Shown: in pieces, positions 1 to 10,814 of the stretch | Layout: each line of letters opens with the position of its first letter | How positions within the stretch are numbered: position 1 is the stretch's first letter | Assembly: GCA_030867875.1 (NCBI GenBank) | Contig: JAOWCC010001634.1 | Span: 4,077,877-4,141,876 of the forward strand | Direction of reading: 5' to 3' | Length of the DNA: 64,000 nt | From: Actinernus sp. WN-2022 | Lineage: Eukaryota; Cnidaria; Anthozoa; Actiniaria; Actinernidae | Position numbers and translations under genes: made by a program | The notes under the pieces: generated by a model | The model's database searches: none | Told to the model about the DNA's origin: nothing | What the model saw: the letters and a program-made list of their open reading frames with translations, nothing else

Positions 1-882
1 ACCAGCGTTTTTCTCATGAATGATGTGGTTCGTTAGTTTTTTGTTAGTTTGCAGACATGATGCATGCCATGGATTTCATAAGCTGGCCAATGGTGTTTTC
101 ATCCATTCTAACTTTGTTGTACGATACATCTACAGGTATTTTTTGGTCGATTTATTGTGCTCAGATACAGCGGCCCGTTGTCTTTCATACCACTCGGTCG
201 CTTGACCAACCAGCGAGAGCTTGAAAAGCCGAACTGGGACTCTTTCTCCGCCGTTCGTACTCCACATTACTTGAGGAGATCATGTTCTTCTTTTGATTCT
301 TAGACCACCAGTGCGAGTTTTGGTAGGATTTTCTGACTATTCTACGCTTATTATTACCCTTTTCCCAGAGTGAAAGTTCCAGACCTCCTCTGGTGCAAGT
401 GGCTGGGGCTTGGCCTTGCCCTGACAGGGTAGTTTTTGTCTTTCAAGTGTCTTTCTAGAGCACTTTGCATAATTCTGAGCGATTCTGGTACATAGTGCTC
501 GCCGTCCTTTTTCTTCACTTCAGCATAAAACTGGGTTAAAAGTTTGTCCAGCGCTGCCGGCGCCACTGTTTCAATTTCCAATTCACCGAGGTTGCGGGAC
601 TGGCACCAGCTTTTAAAAAGATTCAGCCATTGTTTAGTCGAGCGAGAAGTGTATTTTTTTCACAGCGACAGACTTCAGCTCCTCTATATCATTGTTGGAA
701 ACTATAGGAAATCTTGAAACTTCTGGTTCATGGATTTGGGCTTGACTTGTTGCTGTTTGGGTTACACTTGTTTTGGTTTCTCTGGATTCCGGAGCGTACG
801 AAGTTGCAGCCATGCATATGTTTGTAGAAGTATCTACTACATTTTCGTCAAAACTGATTTCAAAACTCGGAAAATCACCCAA
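1..882 (-). pseudogene. Crypton-like / DUF3504-domain gene relic (KCTD1/ZMYM-type)
   Basis: Reading right to left, 882-634 encodes an acidic N-terminal part. At about 630-420 follows the block with TKQWLNLFKSWC, LDKLLTQFYAEVKKKDG and SLRIMQSALERHL, which resembles the start of the DUF3504 domain of KCTD1-like and ZMYM proteins. Between 240 and 1, pieces with FKL, KRPSGMKDNGPLYLSTINR, RMDENTIGQLMKSM and a KKLTNH-like stretch match the C-terminal part of the same domain, which descends from Crypton tyrosine recombinases. The pieces lie in different frames, with stops and frameshifts at least near 633, 420, 205 and 60. About 100 residues expected between the two parts are missing or unrecognisable around 250-420. 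The left end runs off the window. I read it as a dead transposon or retrogene copy, not an active gene. Family assignment is from remembered motif order. Confidence 0.62.
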
Positions 883-1285
883 CAGGACTAGTTATTCAGC
901 TGATTCGTTAGTTTAGTCCAGTCGTGAAATGTGATTGGTTGTTTTACCTTAGTCTTGAGTTGTGATTGGCTGAAAAAAGGATGCCATTACAGACTCAAGT
1001 GTGCAATCTAGGCTGAAATCATGGATGCTGGGAGCCAATCAGATTGCAGGAAACACTAGTGACTGATTTCAAAATGGATATAAAAAAAATGAAAATAGCA
1101 TTTCTTCTAAAATGATTTAAGGGGGGACTGAAAGCAAAAATAAAATATTTTTTTGAAAATAAATCCTTGGTAATTCGACAAAGAAGAAAATATTCGCTAT
1201 CTCAACTGCGGAATACTATGAGATCCCTAGATCAAAGTAACCAAATTAGATTTTGGTTATCATGCAACTAAGTACAAGCCTCTAA
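883..1285. other. Spacer with CCAAT-like palindromic remnants
   Basis: No coding region. It contains several GATTGG/CCAATC pieces in opposite orientation (about 930-1060), which look like remnants of palindromic repeats. Similar pieces occur at 5,700-5,850, 9,840-9,930 and 62,190-62,285. Confidence 0.4.
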
Positions 1286-1376
1286 CTAAACTGTCTCAAC
1301 TCCAGCCTCGAAATCACGCAAAGGCTTGGTTACCTTTCAAAATGGCGATAAAGAACTACGAATTGGACAGCTATTT
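1286..1376. repeat. Half copy of palindromic MITE (full copy near 39.8 kb)
   Basis: The stretch ending in the GGTTACCTTTCAA and AACTACGAATTGGAC blocks is nearly identical to the right arm of the palindromic element at 39,749-39,975. The left arm is not recognisable, so this copy is partial. It abuts the start of a short open frame (1,342-1,554) with no recognisable product. Confidence 0.6.
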
Positions 1377-1696
1377 CAGTTCCAACTCACGGCGGCGCAG
1401 ATTTCAATTGCATGGGATGTCAGCAGACAGTTTTAAATTAATGACGTCACGTATGGGAATAACATGTCTAGAGAAAGAAGTAGACAGTTTGTTTGCAAAC
1501 GAATCAAGTTTTGAAGCCATTATTTGTCAGCGGTCTCCATCAGCGCGTCTATAAGAGATGCGCGCACTCGTATCATTCTCACTTCGCGCCAGTCGAGCAG
1601 CAACTCTTACAGTCCTTCTTGACGTACAATGACAGAGCACGGTACCAAGGAAAAACGTGACCGGGGCTCAAACCGTTCTTGTTACTCTAGCTACTG

Positions 1697-1872
1697 GTCC
1701 TTCAAAAGCTCCCCCTTCTATTTCCGACTCCAACGGCTCGGAGAAAGAACTGTTAAGAGGCAAATAATAGTCTTTTCCTATTCTTCAAAAGCTCCCCCTT
1801 CTATTTCCGACTCAACGGCTCGGAAAAAGAACTGTTAAGAGGTAAATATCAGTCTTTTCCTATTTTTACGTT
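1697..1872 (+). repeat. ~88 bp direct tandem duplication
   Basis: Two adjacent copies begin with TTCAAAAGCTCCCCCTTC and run through AACTGTTAAGAGG, differing by a few bases and small indels. They lie in the gag-like 5' part of the DIRS-like relic. The second copy shifts frame relative to the first. Confidence 0.75.
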
Positions 1873-2509
1873 ACCTTTGGAGCTTTGCAGTATCCTTAAT
1901 TTAGTAGAGTATTTATATTTTCTTTGCCCATTGCAATTGCTGCTCGATTGTCGTTCGGAAGCTGGAAGCTTTCAGCATTTATATATCATTCCACGGGTCT
2001 TCGTGCATCTCATCAGTTACTTCCGTACTGTGCACGTGGGGATACCATGCTCGCTTTATATATACGATAGGCACACTTCGCAGCTTCTGTTTCCTGCACA
2101 TATTTCCCCCACCGGACCAGCTTATGCGAATCTCGGTTCTCAGATCTTGTAAACTTTGGCCTTGCAAATTCGGCAATTTTCGTGGTTTGCTTCGCTTTAA
2201 CTTCCCTGGGCTTGCAGATATCGATTATAGGCCATTCCAAAGCAGGTTCCTTATCTGTGTTTCACATCTGACTCACACTTGCAAGCATTTAGTCTTTTGT
2301 CATCTAAAAAATCGAAGTTAATCGATTTGCTTAAAACCACGCTGTCCTCTACCACAATATATCTTGGCACACTGCAAAAGCTTTCTGGAAAATGTACCTC
2401 CTATGAGCCTAGCCGTTTGAGGTGCGAGGTTGTTTACAAACGAGATCAACCTAGCCGTATCCCGTTCACTCTCGGTCATCTAGACCACTTAAACTATCCG
2501 GCGCTTTAA

Positions 2510-3175
2510 GGAAGGAAGTGGATCATTGAATCCTGGGATGGGTTTCTCCCGTGGCGCTCTGAGCGTCATCTCATATCAAGCTTTTTACTGATGCACCCCT
2601 TTTGCCTGGGTGGTTGCTAAGCCAGGATGCCATAGTTGCACCTGTCTCTGATTACGGGAATCACGATACGATGTCTACTGATATCGCCGTCAAAGAAGCC
2701 TTAGCCTTGGCTAATGTCCTATCCACCTTGGAAGCGGACTCTGTTCGTAACTGCTGAGTGGATGCATACGTTGACAACCATGCAAGCCCTAATTAACGCA
2801 TGGTAACACCAGGGCGCTAGGTCACCCGCTCTGATTCGTGCTCTGAAAAAGATTTCCTCTGTTACCTACATTCCCAGTACAGAAAATCTCGCTGATGCGC
2901 CCTCCCGCCTCTAGTCTCTCCAAGATGCAATGCTCTCGCCCCGTCTTTGGGAGACGCTGCAGTCTGTGGCGGTATAAAAAGGGCATTCCATTGACCTAAT
3001 GGCTCTTCCATCAAACGCCCAACGGAATTCTCAGGTTTTTTTCTGCCCTTTGTTCCCCCATAACCTACACCGGGTTGCTTGTGTGTTAACCTATTCGCCC
3101 AGAATCTCAGTCGCACAAAGCAAGGCGAACTCTCAATAATCCTTATGTCTTTCCACCAATTTTCCTTATTCCACA
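2510..3175 (+). pseudogene. DIRS-like RNase H and connection region (broken)
   Basis: Frames together show the conserved sequence WDGFLPWRSERHL, then FTDA (first catalytic Asp of the RNase H fold), VKEALALANVLSTLE, VDAYVDNHAL, and finally TYIPSTENLADAPSRL, the typical end of a DIRS RNase H domain. A following MALPSNAQRNSQ block matches the region downstream of RNase H in cnidarian DIRS elements. At least three frame changes and two stops break it. The reverse transcriptase core that should precede it (about 1,880-2,500) is not recognisable. Confidence 0.75.
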
Positions 3176-3183
3176 CGTCCTTA

Positions 3184-3477
3184 GATTTTTAGTTTCAGCA
3201 CGCATCTCATGTACCTTCATTGTACCAGATATTTCCCCGAGGCGACACTTAGGCTTAGAACACAAAGCAGCCAGTTACCTATATTAAGCACCAAGCGTTT
3301 CAAAGCCAGTTTAGAAATCGATTCTATGTTAAGTATCATTTAGCTCTGTAAATAGTAATATGTATATTTCTATCATATAATTTGTAAATAGATATAGCAT
3401 TTACGTAATTATTATTCTTGTAAATATTGGTATGTATTTTTACCACTATAATAAAGACATTATTATTATTATTAATA
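3184..3477 (+). mobile_element. 5'-truncated LINE 3' end with (ATT)n tail
   Basis: AT-rich 3' UTR-like sequence with repeated TGTAAATA, then an AATAAA-like TAATAAAGAC followed at once by ATTATTATTATT. Short tandem repeats at the very 3' end are usual for CR1/L2/Jockey-type LINEs. It separates the two coding parts of the DIRS relic, which implies a later insertion. No target duplication was identified. Confidence 0.5.
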
Positions 3478-3769
3478 TGTTTACATTCATTTGCTGGCAG
3501 GAACAATTCCTACATTAATTCAGCTCACTCGCTGCATTCAGCCAGTAGTGCTGAGTTTGCCAAACGTTGTGCTGACTACTTTAAACGTACAATTAGGGAT
3601 TTGGACCTACATGCATAAAGCATTATTTTACTTAAGTTTGCATATTGGTTGGTTCTTTTATTTCTCTTTCCTTTTCATGCGTTTTACTGTAGAATCTTCC
3701 CCACGTGGCCCGTCTGTTTCTTCCCGCTGAACAGTAGCCCACAGTGTAGGCACCCCAACCATCACTCAT

Positions 3770-4485
3770 GTCTGTCAGTCCTGCGCGCGGCTATAAAAGA
3801 AAAATCTCAGTCGGAAGCCCAGTGATAACTCAACTGATTGATTTACCTGCTATTGATGCAAGGTTAGCCCTGTTGCATACGCTATCACTCAGCACTCCGT
3901 ACGCCGAGCAAAAATATTTCCTAAACCTGAAGTTAGAGAACTTTCTTTATTCTCTGCCGGATTAAAATCATTATACTCTGCAATACCCCGGGACATTTGC
4001 CGTTTTCTTATTTGGAAATATAAGAATGGTAAGACACTAGTTCACAAACACGGCTGCCCGTACCTTGGCCAAAATGATTTTTTTCGCTGTGCGTGTCCTG
4101 TTCGTCTGTCTTACAATACTGTCGACTCCTATATTGGAAAATTGCGCGCCATCTTTATCACGATTGGCCGTCGATCAGGGTAACTGGAACCCTACCTTTG
4201 GCTTAAGGAACCCGGCTGCTCCCCTACCTCCCCTACACCTTGATCGGAAAATGGCTTCTCCCTCTGTCAATCCATCAAACCTGTTTATAGTAGTCGGAGG
4301 CCCTTTTCTTTTCGACGGATAGAGGTAACGATCTAGGTTTGGTAAAAATACAAGAACTTTTGCGCTTCCCCAAGGATGACTGGTTTCTATTCAAACACAC
4401 ATGGAAAAAAACTCTTCGCGATGGAGCTTCAAACGTATTTAGCATCCGGCGGCATCCGAACCCATCCCTGTGTCCTGTCAGTTAA
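3770..4485 (+). pseudogene. DIRS-like tyrosine recombinase (broken)
   Basis: From about 3,960 the frames give a DICRFLIWKYKNGKT block, HGCPYLGQNDFFRC (a conserved Cys-rich motif of cnidarian DIRS recombinases), then RLSYNTVDSYIGKLRAIF. In another frame at 4,297-4,485 come ALFFSTDRGNDLGLV, FKHTWKKTLRDGASNVF and HPNPSLCPV, matching the first catalytic Arg region (DRGxDLG) and the following beta strands. Everything after the CPV motif, including the HxxR and Tyr boxes, is absent. At least two frameshifts are present, so it is non-functional. Confidence 0.78.
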
Positions 4486-4490
4486 AATTT

Positions 4491-5395
4491 TGGCCAGTTG
4501 TCAGTTGCCCTAGTTAGTCATTATTAGAGAAAATTTACAATGTTTGACCCACAAAAACCAAATTTGTCACTTGTCACTTATTTTTCGGTTGTCAGTAAAA
4601 AAATCGTCTTGTCAGTTGTGGGTTATTTTTAAGGCCGTTTGTCAGTAGGCAGTTAATCCCATTCAGACCGTCTTGAAATAAATGAAGTCAGATTTTTTTG
4701 CCATTCAGTACAACCACGTGATGGTCTAATTGCAAAGGGCCCATTGAGTAGCCTGAATTTCAGCCGTCTCCTCTGGTACTGAAATTCAGGCTATCCATTG
4801 AGCGCTCGGTAATTAAAGGGCAATTTCACAAACGTTTGTCGTCGGCGGTGGTTAACGGCCAAGCACGAATGGAATGACGGGTAAGATAGATCGCAGGCTT
4901 TTATTATTTCATACTTAACATCAAAGCATATTATTAACGAGAATAGATTAAAAATAATAGCTTACTACAATTAATTGTCTATTGATTTCATTAAAAAGCT
5001 ATTTTGCGTGAGTTGTTACTAATGATGCGCCCATACTGTTTGGCTCTTCCGCGCTTTATGTTACTTCTTGATATTTCTGGAACTACCGTAATCTTTTTTT
5101 TGTGTCATTTCTGTGTCGAGGGGAGGGTGGGACACTGTCCTTTCTGAATACCCTTGATAATAACCCTTTTCAGCCCCCCCCCCCCCCCCTCCCCCCTCTC
5201 CTACCCCCACACCCCCACACACAGTGTAAATGCTGAATGGTCCCTAAACTGAAGTGACTGGGTTTCCTTTTCTTATTCCACGTACAAACATCCATCATAG
5301 ACATGATTCCTTTACATACTGATAAGCTGTGTAAAATATTTGCCGTACATTTTATGCAGTTACAATAACTTTCTGGTATATCAGCTCCTATTGGT
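4491..5395. other. Spacer with GTCAGT cluster, small palindrome and poly-C tract
   Basis: No gene. Between 4,474 and 4,650 the hexamer GTCAGT occurs five times, four of them as TTGTCAGT. At 4,748-4,793 an inverted repeat with arms GCCTGAATTTCAG / CTGAAATTCAGGC has a ~15 nt loop. One arm plus loop recurs at 12,764-12,790. Positions 5,174-5,222 are a poly-C/CCCCCACA low-complexity tract. Confidence 0.6.
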
Positions 5396-5790
5396 AAATA
5401 ATGGTAATATAACTGAGTGGAGTGCAATTTGTATAGGAAATCATACGGTTTCGATAACAAAATTGCACGATCGCGAAGAGCGCGGGAGTACAATTTGTAA
5501 TCAAGAGTATGCTTTCAGTTCAAAATTGCACAACACAAGTTCAATTACCACTTAATTATATTTATTTTGAAATCTTAACAAACGATAAACAAAAACTAAA
5601 ATAGTCAAGCGGACAGAGCTTTGAAGACGAGTGAGATTGAAATATAGGAGCACGCAATCCCTACCGTTCTTTTTGCTGTGAAATGGTTTCTTGAGAATTC
5701 TTAGTTTTCATTGGCTTGCTTGACTGTGAGGTTCTTGATTGGTTCAGCAAAAATATGCAATTACAGACACAAACAGATGCTACTTGTTCT
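5396..5790 (+). repeat. Dispersed repeat, copy A (copy B at 39.4-39.75 kb)
   Basis: Contains GAGTGCAATTTGTAT-type palindromic pieces, then AAATCTTAACAAAC, AAGCGGA(C/T)AGAGCTT, GAAATTGAAAT and CACGCAATCC blocks in the same order and orientation as at 39,405-39,745. Related fragments of the first part occur at 37,185-37,325 and 55,445-55,560. No coding capacity was seen. Confidence 0.65.
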
Positions 5791-5945
5791 GTAATCACTG
5801 ATGCTTTCGACCAATCAAATTGCAGAAAATACCATTTCATGATCTGCTACTTGTATCTCTTAATGTTTAAATTATATTCATAAAAATATGTCTACATGCA
5901 TTCCTAGGCTGCCGTCCTTTGTTGTGTCTACCATTTGTGTTCGTG

Positions 5946-6276
5946 TTATGTGTTATCCGTTCGTATGAACACCTTTCTTGCTTTAGTATAATGCTGTCTG
6001 AACGACGAACAGCAGTTCGATTGCACATGCGCTTGACTGCCACTTGGCATTTCCTCTTGAATCAATGTGAAATTGTCCTCACTACATTCATCCGGGCATG
6101 GAACCAGGACCGAGTCATGTCTCGTTCGATGTCTGGACTTGACAGACTCTAGAGTACAGGGCACTTGCTTCTCCTGTAGAATTGGGATCGGCAGAGCCAG
6201 GAGAACTACACCCGACACGCAACACACGCTGCCAATGATTTTGCCTGCCACTGTATTCGGCACCACGTCACCATAA
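5946..6276 (-). CDS. Voltage-gated K+ channel, exon 2 (end of filter, S6, C-terminus)
   Basis: The exon starts at 6,276 after a polypyrimidine tract and AG (CTAG, 6,280-6,277). Its first T completes the Gly codon left by exon 1, so the join reads TVG-YGD. It encodes [15 protein letters not shown] and the S6 helix with [18 protein letters not shown] is the PxP hinge of Kv activation gates. Then come about 80 residues without recognised domains, to a TAA at 5,946-5,948. With exon 1 the protein is 503 aa. The tail is short. The residues directly after the PxP hinge are LQEKQV instead of the NxFxxxY-type sequence usual in Kv2-Kv4. Either the gene differs there, or the real transcript splices onward inside this exon. 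Confidence 0.92.
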
Positions 6277-6361
6277 CTAGAAAAGGAAAACGAACAGCTT
6301 TTGTTTAAGAAGCAATAGGCCTTGCATCATTCGGGGTTTCTACTTCCCGTCACATCAAGAT

Positions 6362-6498
6362 ACATCCCTAGCTTCGTTTTCATGCAACCGGAAGTAGCAA
6401 CCATAATTAAGCAAAGGTTTTATTGTATAGAAAGTCAATAGAGAGTTAAAACTTCTTACTTCCGGTTGCATGGACGAGCCGGGCTTAGCTTAGGATGT
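6362..6498. repeat. Palindromic repeat with CATGCAACCGGAAGTA arms
   Basis: Left arm TACATCC ... CATGCAACCGGAAGTA and right arm TACTTCCGGTTGCATG ... GGATGTAA are inverted copies around a ~45 nt spacer. This has foldback MITE form. No target duplication was found. Confidence 0.6.
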
Positions 6499-7122
6499 AA
6501 CTGGCAGTATGTATTAAAAACCAAACACAATTTTATTGTTCAGTGGCAATAGGCTTTCCCCACCGTAGAATGTTCTATTTTTGATACGGACAACAAATTC
6601 CTCAATTGATCATTTCTGAAATCAAATCTACTGAAACTGCGTTTTGAAACTACTTTTCTTTTGTGTGAAACCATTTTTGTACACTAACTCAGAAAAGTCC
6701 AAAACACTATCAACGAAGAAAGCTTTCAATTGTAAATGTTCACCACGTTGAATTTTCTCCATATTAAACGTTCTGAGTTTTTAAATTTTCACTAGATGTA
6801 ATTCGGATCTGTTAAAAAAAAGAATATTCTTCCTCAAGTTTTGATAGATTGTTATGTTTAAGCCAATGAGGTGGATGACTGAAACAGTACTACAGTTAGC
6901 ACCTTTCTGCTTTCCTTGCCGTCGGATTGCCTAATTCTTAGCCGGAATTTTACTTAACCTTAATCAGGAGCTTCTGCTTTAAATAGTCACCTGCTAGGTT
7001 TGAGTTGGGGTTTCCTATGGCGCACGACCAAGAGGAGTCGCCAGTAGACTAACCGGCTTGACAGTAATTACAGTAAATACTTACTGAATTACTAGACATA
7101 TTAGCGGTATAAAAACATTTAG

Positions 7123-7301
7123 CTCCGACTACGAGTACGAGTACGACTTTTAGACTCAAAATAACCCAAGAAAAATATAGATTTTCCAATTCTGTCAAAC
7201 ATTGCTGGAGATATAAGAACAAGCAACTGAGAGTATTTGTTTGTTTGTGTATATTTTAATATCATTCCTCAATTGTGGAAAGTTGTACTCGTAGTCGGAC
7301 T
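7123..7301. repeat. Inverted repeat with GACTACGAGTAC arms
   Basis: CTCCGACTACGAGTAC at the left and GTACTCGTAGTCGGAC at the right are inverted copies about 150 bp apart. Short GAGTAC tandem units extend the left arm. Confidence 0.6.
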
Positions 7302-7837
7302 CGTACCCTGATCACGGTTATGTTGAGTCCCAGGAGAATAAAAAAACCTTGTTCTCGTCCGGTAAACTCGTTCTGAAACCCACCAGTGCGAGGCTACCTG
7401 AGCCAAAACCATGGCCGAAATGTGATAATAGGCCATAGAGCGGATTTCGTAGGAAAAAAATACGGCATGCCCGTAAATTTGATTGGATCAGAAGGAAAGA
7501 ACAATGGAAAATTACCATTTCAACATCGCAGATGTCGTGCCGTAGGTAACTGCCGTAGGTAACTGCCGTAACTTGCCCACCCATAGGAAATCCGCCCTAG
7601 TGTTACGGTGGCCTAGTGGATTTGGACCCCCGCCGATATGTATTCCCCGGTCCATATCCACTAGCGGATATGGACCCCAATCTGTGTCTTAGTGAAACAA
7701 GAAATCCAAGAAACACAAAAAGAAGGAATAAGGAACACAAGCAACTGAGAATAAATGAGATTTGGTGTTACAGAAAACTAAGACCCGTTTCAAACATGCC
7801 GTGCCTGCACTGAACTTAATTCGAATGTTGAACTTAA

Positions 7838-8095
7838 AGGTGCTGTGTCATGGTTTTGCGCATGTCTGGAATCAATGTTCGACTGGTGGCTGTTAATTGG
7901 CTTCAAGCAGTTAAATGCTTGATTGAAAGGATATGCAATATTTTCCTCGAAGACTAGATCTACGCGCAGTGTGTTAATCATTTTTGTACATTTACTTTGA
8001 TTTCATCTATCCCACACTTGTGCTAGGGTCGTCAGTTTATATGAAATCACTAAAAATAATGTTGTTCCGGCCAGGAACACCGTGACACAGCTCCT
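7838..8095. mobile_element. TTAA-flanked MITE, copy 1 (258 bp)
   Basis: Ends are AGGTGCTGTGTCATGG on the left and CCGTGACACAGCTCCT on the right, inverted to each other. Both are bounded by TTAA (7,834-7,837 and 8,096-8,099). The TTAA target fits Kolobok or piggyBac elements. The end sequence is shared with the copies at 8,971 and 16,887. No coding region. Confidence 0.78.
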
Positions 8096-8970
8096 TTAAA
8101 TTAGTTTCAAGCGGGCCTAACAGTTTATGAAGTTTTAATCACGAATAAAGAATGATTGTTAATTGATTTTGTTCCCATTTTTTAAAGAAAGAAATATTGA
8201 CGTCGCTGCATTACCGCAGTTTTAGCGCAACGTATTGGCCTGCCAAGGCACACTTGTCATGTTGTTTAGCGAACTGTTATTTTTACTTCAGTGCTTTGGT
8301 TAGCATTCATGATCATCACTCGCTGACGCCGACTTTTCACACACTTGGGCCTGAAATGTGTGTTTTACAACAACATCCAATGTTCTCGCTTTCTGATTGG
8401 CTCTCCGCTATATGCAATTTAAGTACGGACAATGAAAATGACGTCGCTCGCAAGCCGTGGTAGCTTTGCATAGTGCTTTCACATTCAAATGACTGTTAAC
8501 TTCGCTTCCAAAAACAAGAAAATGAGGATTTCACAAGCATTTCATTACTAGGAGTAGTTAATCGGCGAGTCAAACTTCTTTGTAGTGTGTCATTTGGCAA
8601 AATGTGAGTTTTCTCTTGAGTGGAGAAAGTTTCGGCGAATTTGTGGTTCAGACTTTGTGATGAGTTCTCTTAGAGCTAAGAAGTCTTGAATTATAACAAG
8701 AACTTTTTTGATCCAGAAAAAAAACAAGAGAGGATTTCACAAGCATTCCATCAATGACAGAAGTTAATCGGTGAACCAAATGCCATTTGTCAAAGAAATC
8801 TTTCTCTCGATCGTCACCGGTAATTATTAGAAGTTTTCAATGGCCCTTTTCGACTCGAAAGCACTCGCTGCGCTCGTTGTTTCACTTGAGTTTTGAACAT
8901 TTTATGACGTCATTTCTATGATCAATACGAGTACAGACAATGGAAAAATGTATGCGATTTGTTAATTTAA

Positions 8971-9259
8971 AGGGGCTATGTCATGGTACTGCGTATGTAT
9001 CGAGTAATCGCTCGTTTAGTGGCTGTTAATTGGATACAAACAGTTGAACTTCCCTCCCTCAATGCTTGATTGAAAGGATTTTCAATATTTTCCCTGGAGA
9101 CTGTTTATATACACTGTTTGTTAGTCATTTTTGCATATTTGCTTTCATTTTAAGCATCCCACATGGCCGAGAGGTTCGTTAGTTCATATCAAAATCGGTG
9201 GAAATAGTTCTTTCCGGCCCGGAAAAACGAATGTAAAGTCTTACCGTAACACAGCCCCT
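8971..9259. mobile_element. TTAA-flanked MITE, copy 2 (289 bp)
   Basis: Same family as 7,838-8,095: left end AGGGGCTATGTCATGG, shared internal blocks GTGGCTGTTAATTGG and TGCTTGATTGAAAGGAT, right end ACACAGCCCCT. The left flank is TTAA and the right flank TGAA, one base off, probably a later mutation. Same orientation as copy 1. Confidence 0.75.
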
Positions 9260-9455
9260 TGAACTATGTGTTGAACTATTTTCACTTTACGAACAAAAAA
9301 TATTGCAAAAGGAAATGCCAAGTTTCATAAAAAGACCTGGTGGAAAAAAACATAATTAAAATAACAATTCAAGAGGGATCCATATCCGCTAGTGTTTATG
9401 GACCGAAGCGTCCATCTCCGCGGGGGTTCAAATTCGTTGTGACAACGGTACAGAC

Positions 9456-9690
9456 ACATACTCCCGGGGGGACTCCCCTACTGACCTGACAGGGGTGCTC
9501 GGCCGTCCCTTTTAGGGTGTACAATTTCAGTGATGGTCCAATTTAGGGGGTCTTTTGACAAAAAGCAATTACGCAACAAAACCGGTACCTTTTAGGTTGT
9601 CGCCTGTTTATTTGCAAGGAGCCATTACAGATAAAGAAGATTACAGACCTACTGCTTAATTATATGGTGGTCCCTTTTAGGGTTCAAAAT
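9456..9690. repeat. Partial poly-G/CTTTTAGGG repeat
   Basis: Begins with CCCGGGGGGACTCCCC and contains several CCTTTTAGG units and GGTGCTCG. This resembles the more complete element at 20,618-20,934. The right end is not recognised. Confidence 0.55.
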
Positions 9691-9705
9691 AAAAAATATT
9701 GCATT

Positions 9706-9815
9706 TAGTTTATCCGTTTCGCACAGCTGGACAGATATAACCACAATCCATTTCGGGCTGGCAATGTCATTTTCCGCTTGCCGTTTTTCCGGGACAATCT
9801 CTTTTGAAATAGGTG
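9706..9815 (+). repeat. Dispersed repeat (direct copy at 36.2 kb)
   Basis: About 105 bp including ATAACCACAATCCATTTCGG and CGTTTTTCCGGGACAA are shared in the same orientation with 36,221-36,324. Function unknown. Confidence 0.65.
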
Positions 9816-10814
9816 TATACCACACAAGTGAATAATGCTTTTCGCACGCTCTGATTGGCTACTCCAACTCCAACTACCTGCATTTGAATAACCCAGCAGC
9901 CGTCTATTAGGAAACTCGCCATCTGATTGGCTAGCCAGGCGCCGCGTCAATCTGAATCGGTCGATAGTCGACTGTGCGCGCTGTAGACAAAATCACTTAG
10001 AAAAATGACTTTTTTTCGATTTGAAAAATTAGATAGGACTTTGAGAAAGTCTAGGCTTCTATCGATTTTGATATTTCGGGTTCTGAGCACTGATAGAAAC
10101 CTTGAGCTTGCATGCTGTCTAATTGTTAAATAGAAAGCTTGCAGTCTAATTGTTAAGTATTCATCGCTAATGTTCGTTATTTACTTTAAATATTTAACAA
10201 TAGCAAAAAGGGGTGATTAAACCTGGTCAGAGAAGAGTATACCATCCGAATGTGAACAGCTCGCGTTGAGAATTCGAAATATATACTATTGTATAAATGG
10301 GATTCTATTTCCCTGGCCTTTTTTGATACCAGTATCATGGTTCTAATAAGGCTATACATGTATATCCTGGTAAAATATGTAACAATTATAATATTCTCCG
10401 AAGTGGAGTGGCGAGGTAAATGTAAAATCGCCAGTCGCCGACACTGAGGGAAATAATTGTTTTTGTATATACCACACAAGTGAAATAGTCAGCCTCAAGT
10501 TAGCTATCTTATTTTTTTGTCAGAAAGTTCAAAAAGCCATTTACGAGTGAATACTTCGCGCGCGCCATATTGTCTCCAAGCCGGGTGGTGAATAGTAACT
10601 ACATTTTAACCAATAATTTTCACAATGTATATATGCCATATATAGGAAGATTTCAGTTTTCCAACCTGAAGGATTGGAATCATGTCAGTTTCTTAACTGC
10701 TAAAGAACGTTTTGAGGTTTCAGTTTTAATCATGCAGAAACTAACTCGCATCTTGTCCATTTTCTTCTGGCTTAATAAGCAGAATTTTAACAGTGAAACA
10801 CTCCATAATTAATA

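Larger units (their letters stand above)
1560..4490 (+). mobile_element. Decayed DIRS-like (tyrosine-recombinase) retroelement
   Basis: Three parts occur in DIRS order on the plus strand. The first is a possible gag-like stretch at 1,630-1,880, containing an ~88 bp direct repeat in tandem. The second is an RNase H region at about 2,510-2,915. The third is a tyrosine recombinase region at 3,770-4,485. All parts carry stops and frameshifts. A LINE-type 3' tail sits between RNase H and recombinase (about 3,184-3,477), so the element was dead or died by that insertion. No split direct or inverted termini were found, so the boundaries are approximate. Confidence 0.75.
7618..9435. mobile_element. 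Candidate foldback element with ~60 bp inverted ends
   Basis: The first ~60 bp (GGATTTGGACCCCCGC, then GGTCCATATCCACTAGC and GGATATGGA) are repeated inverted at 9,375-9,435 with moderate divergence. The interior (1.7 kb) holds two TTAA-flanked elements and no gene. Termini and target duplication are not sharply defined, so a pair of solo inverted repeats is the alternative. Confidence 0.5.
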
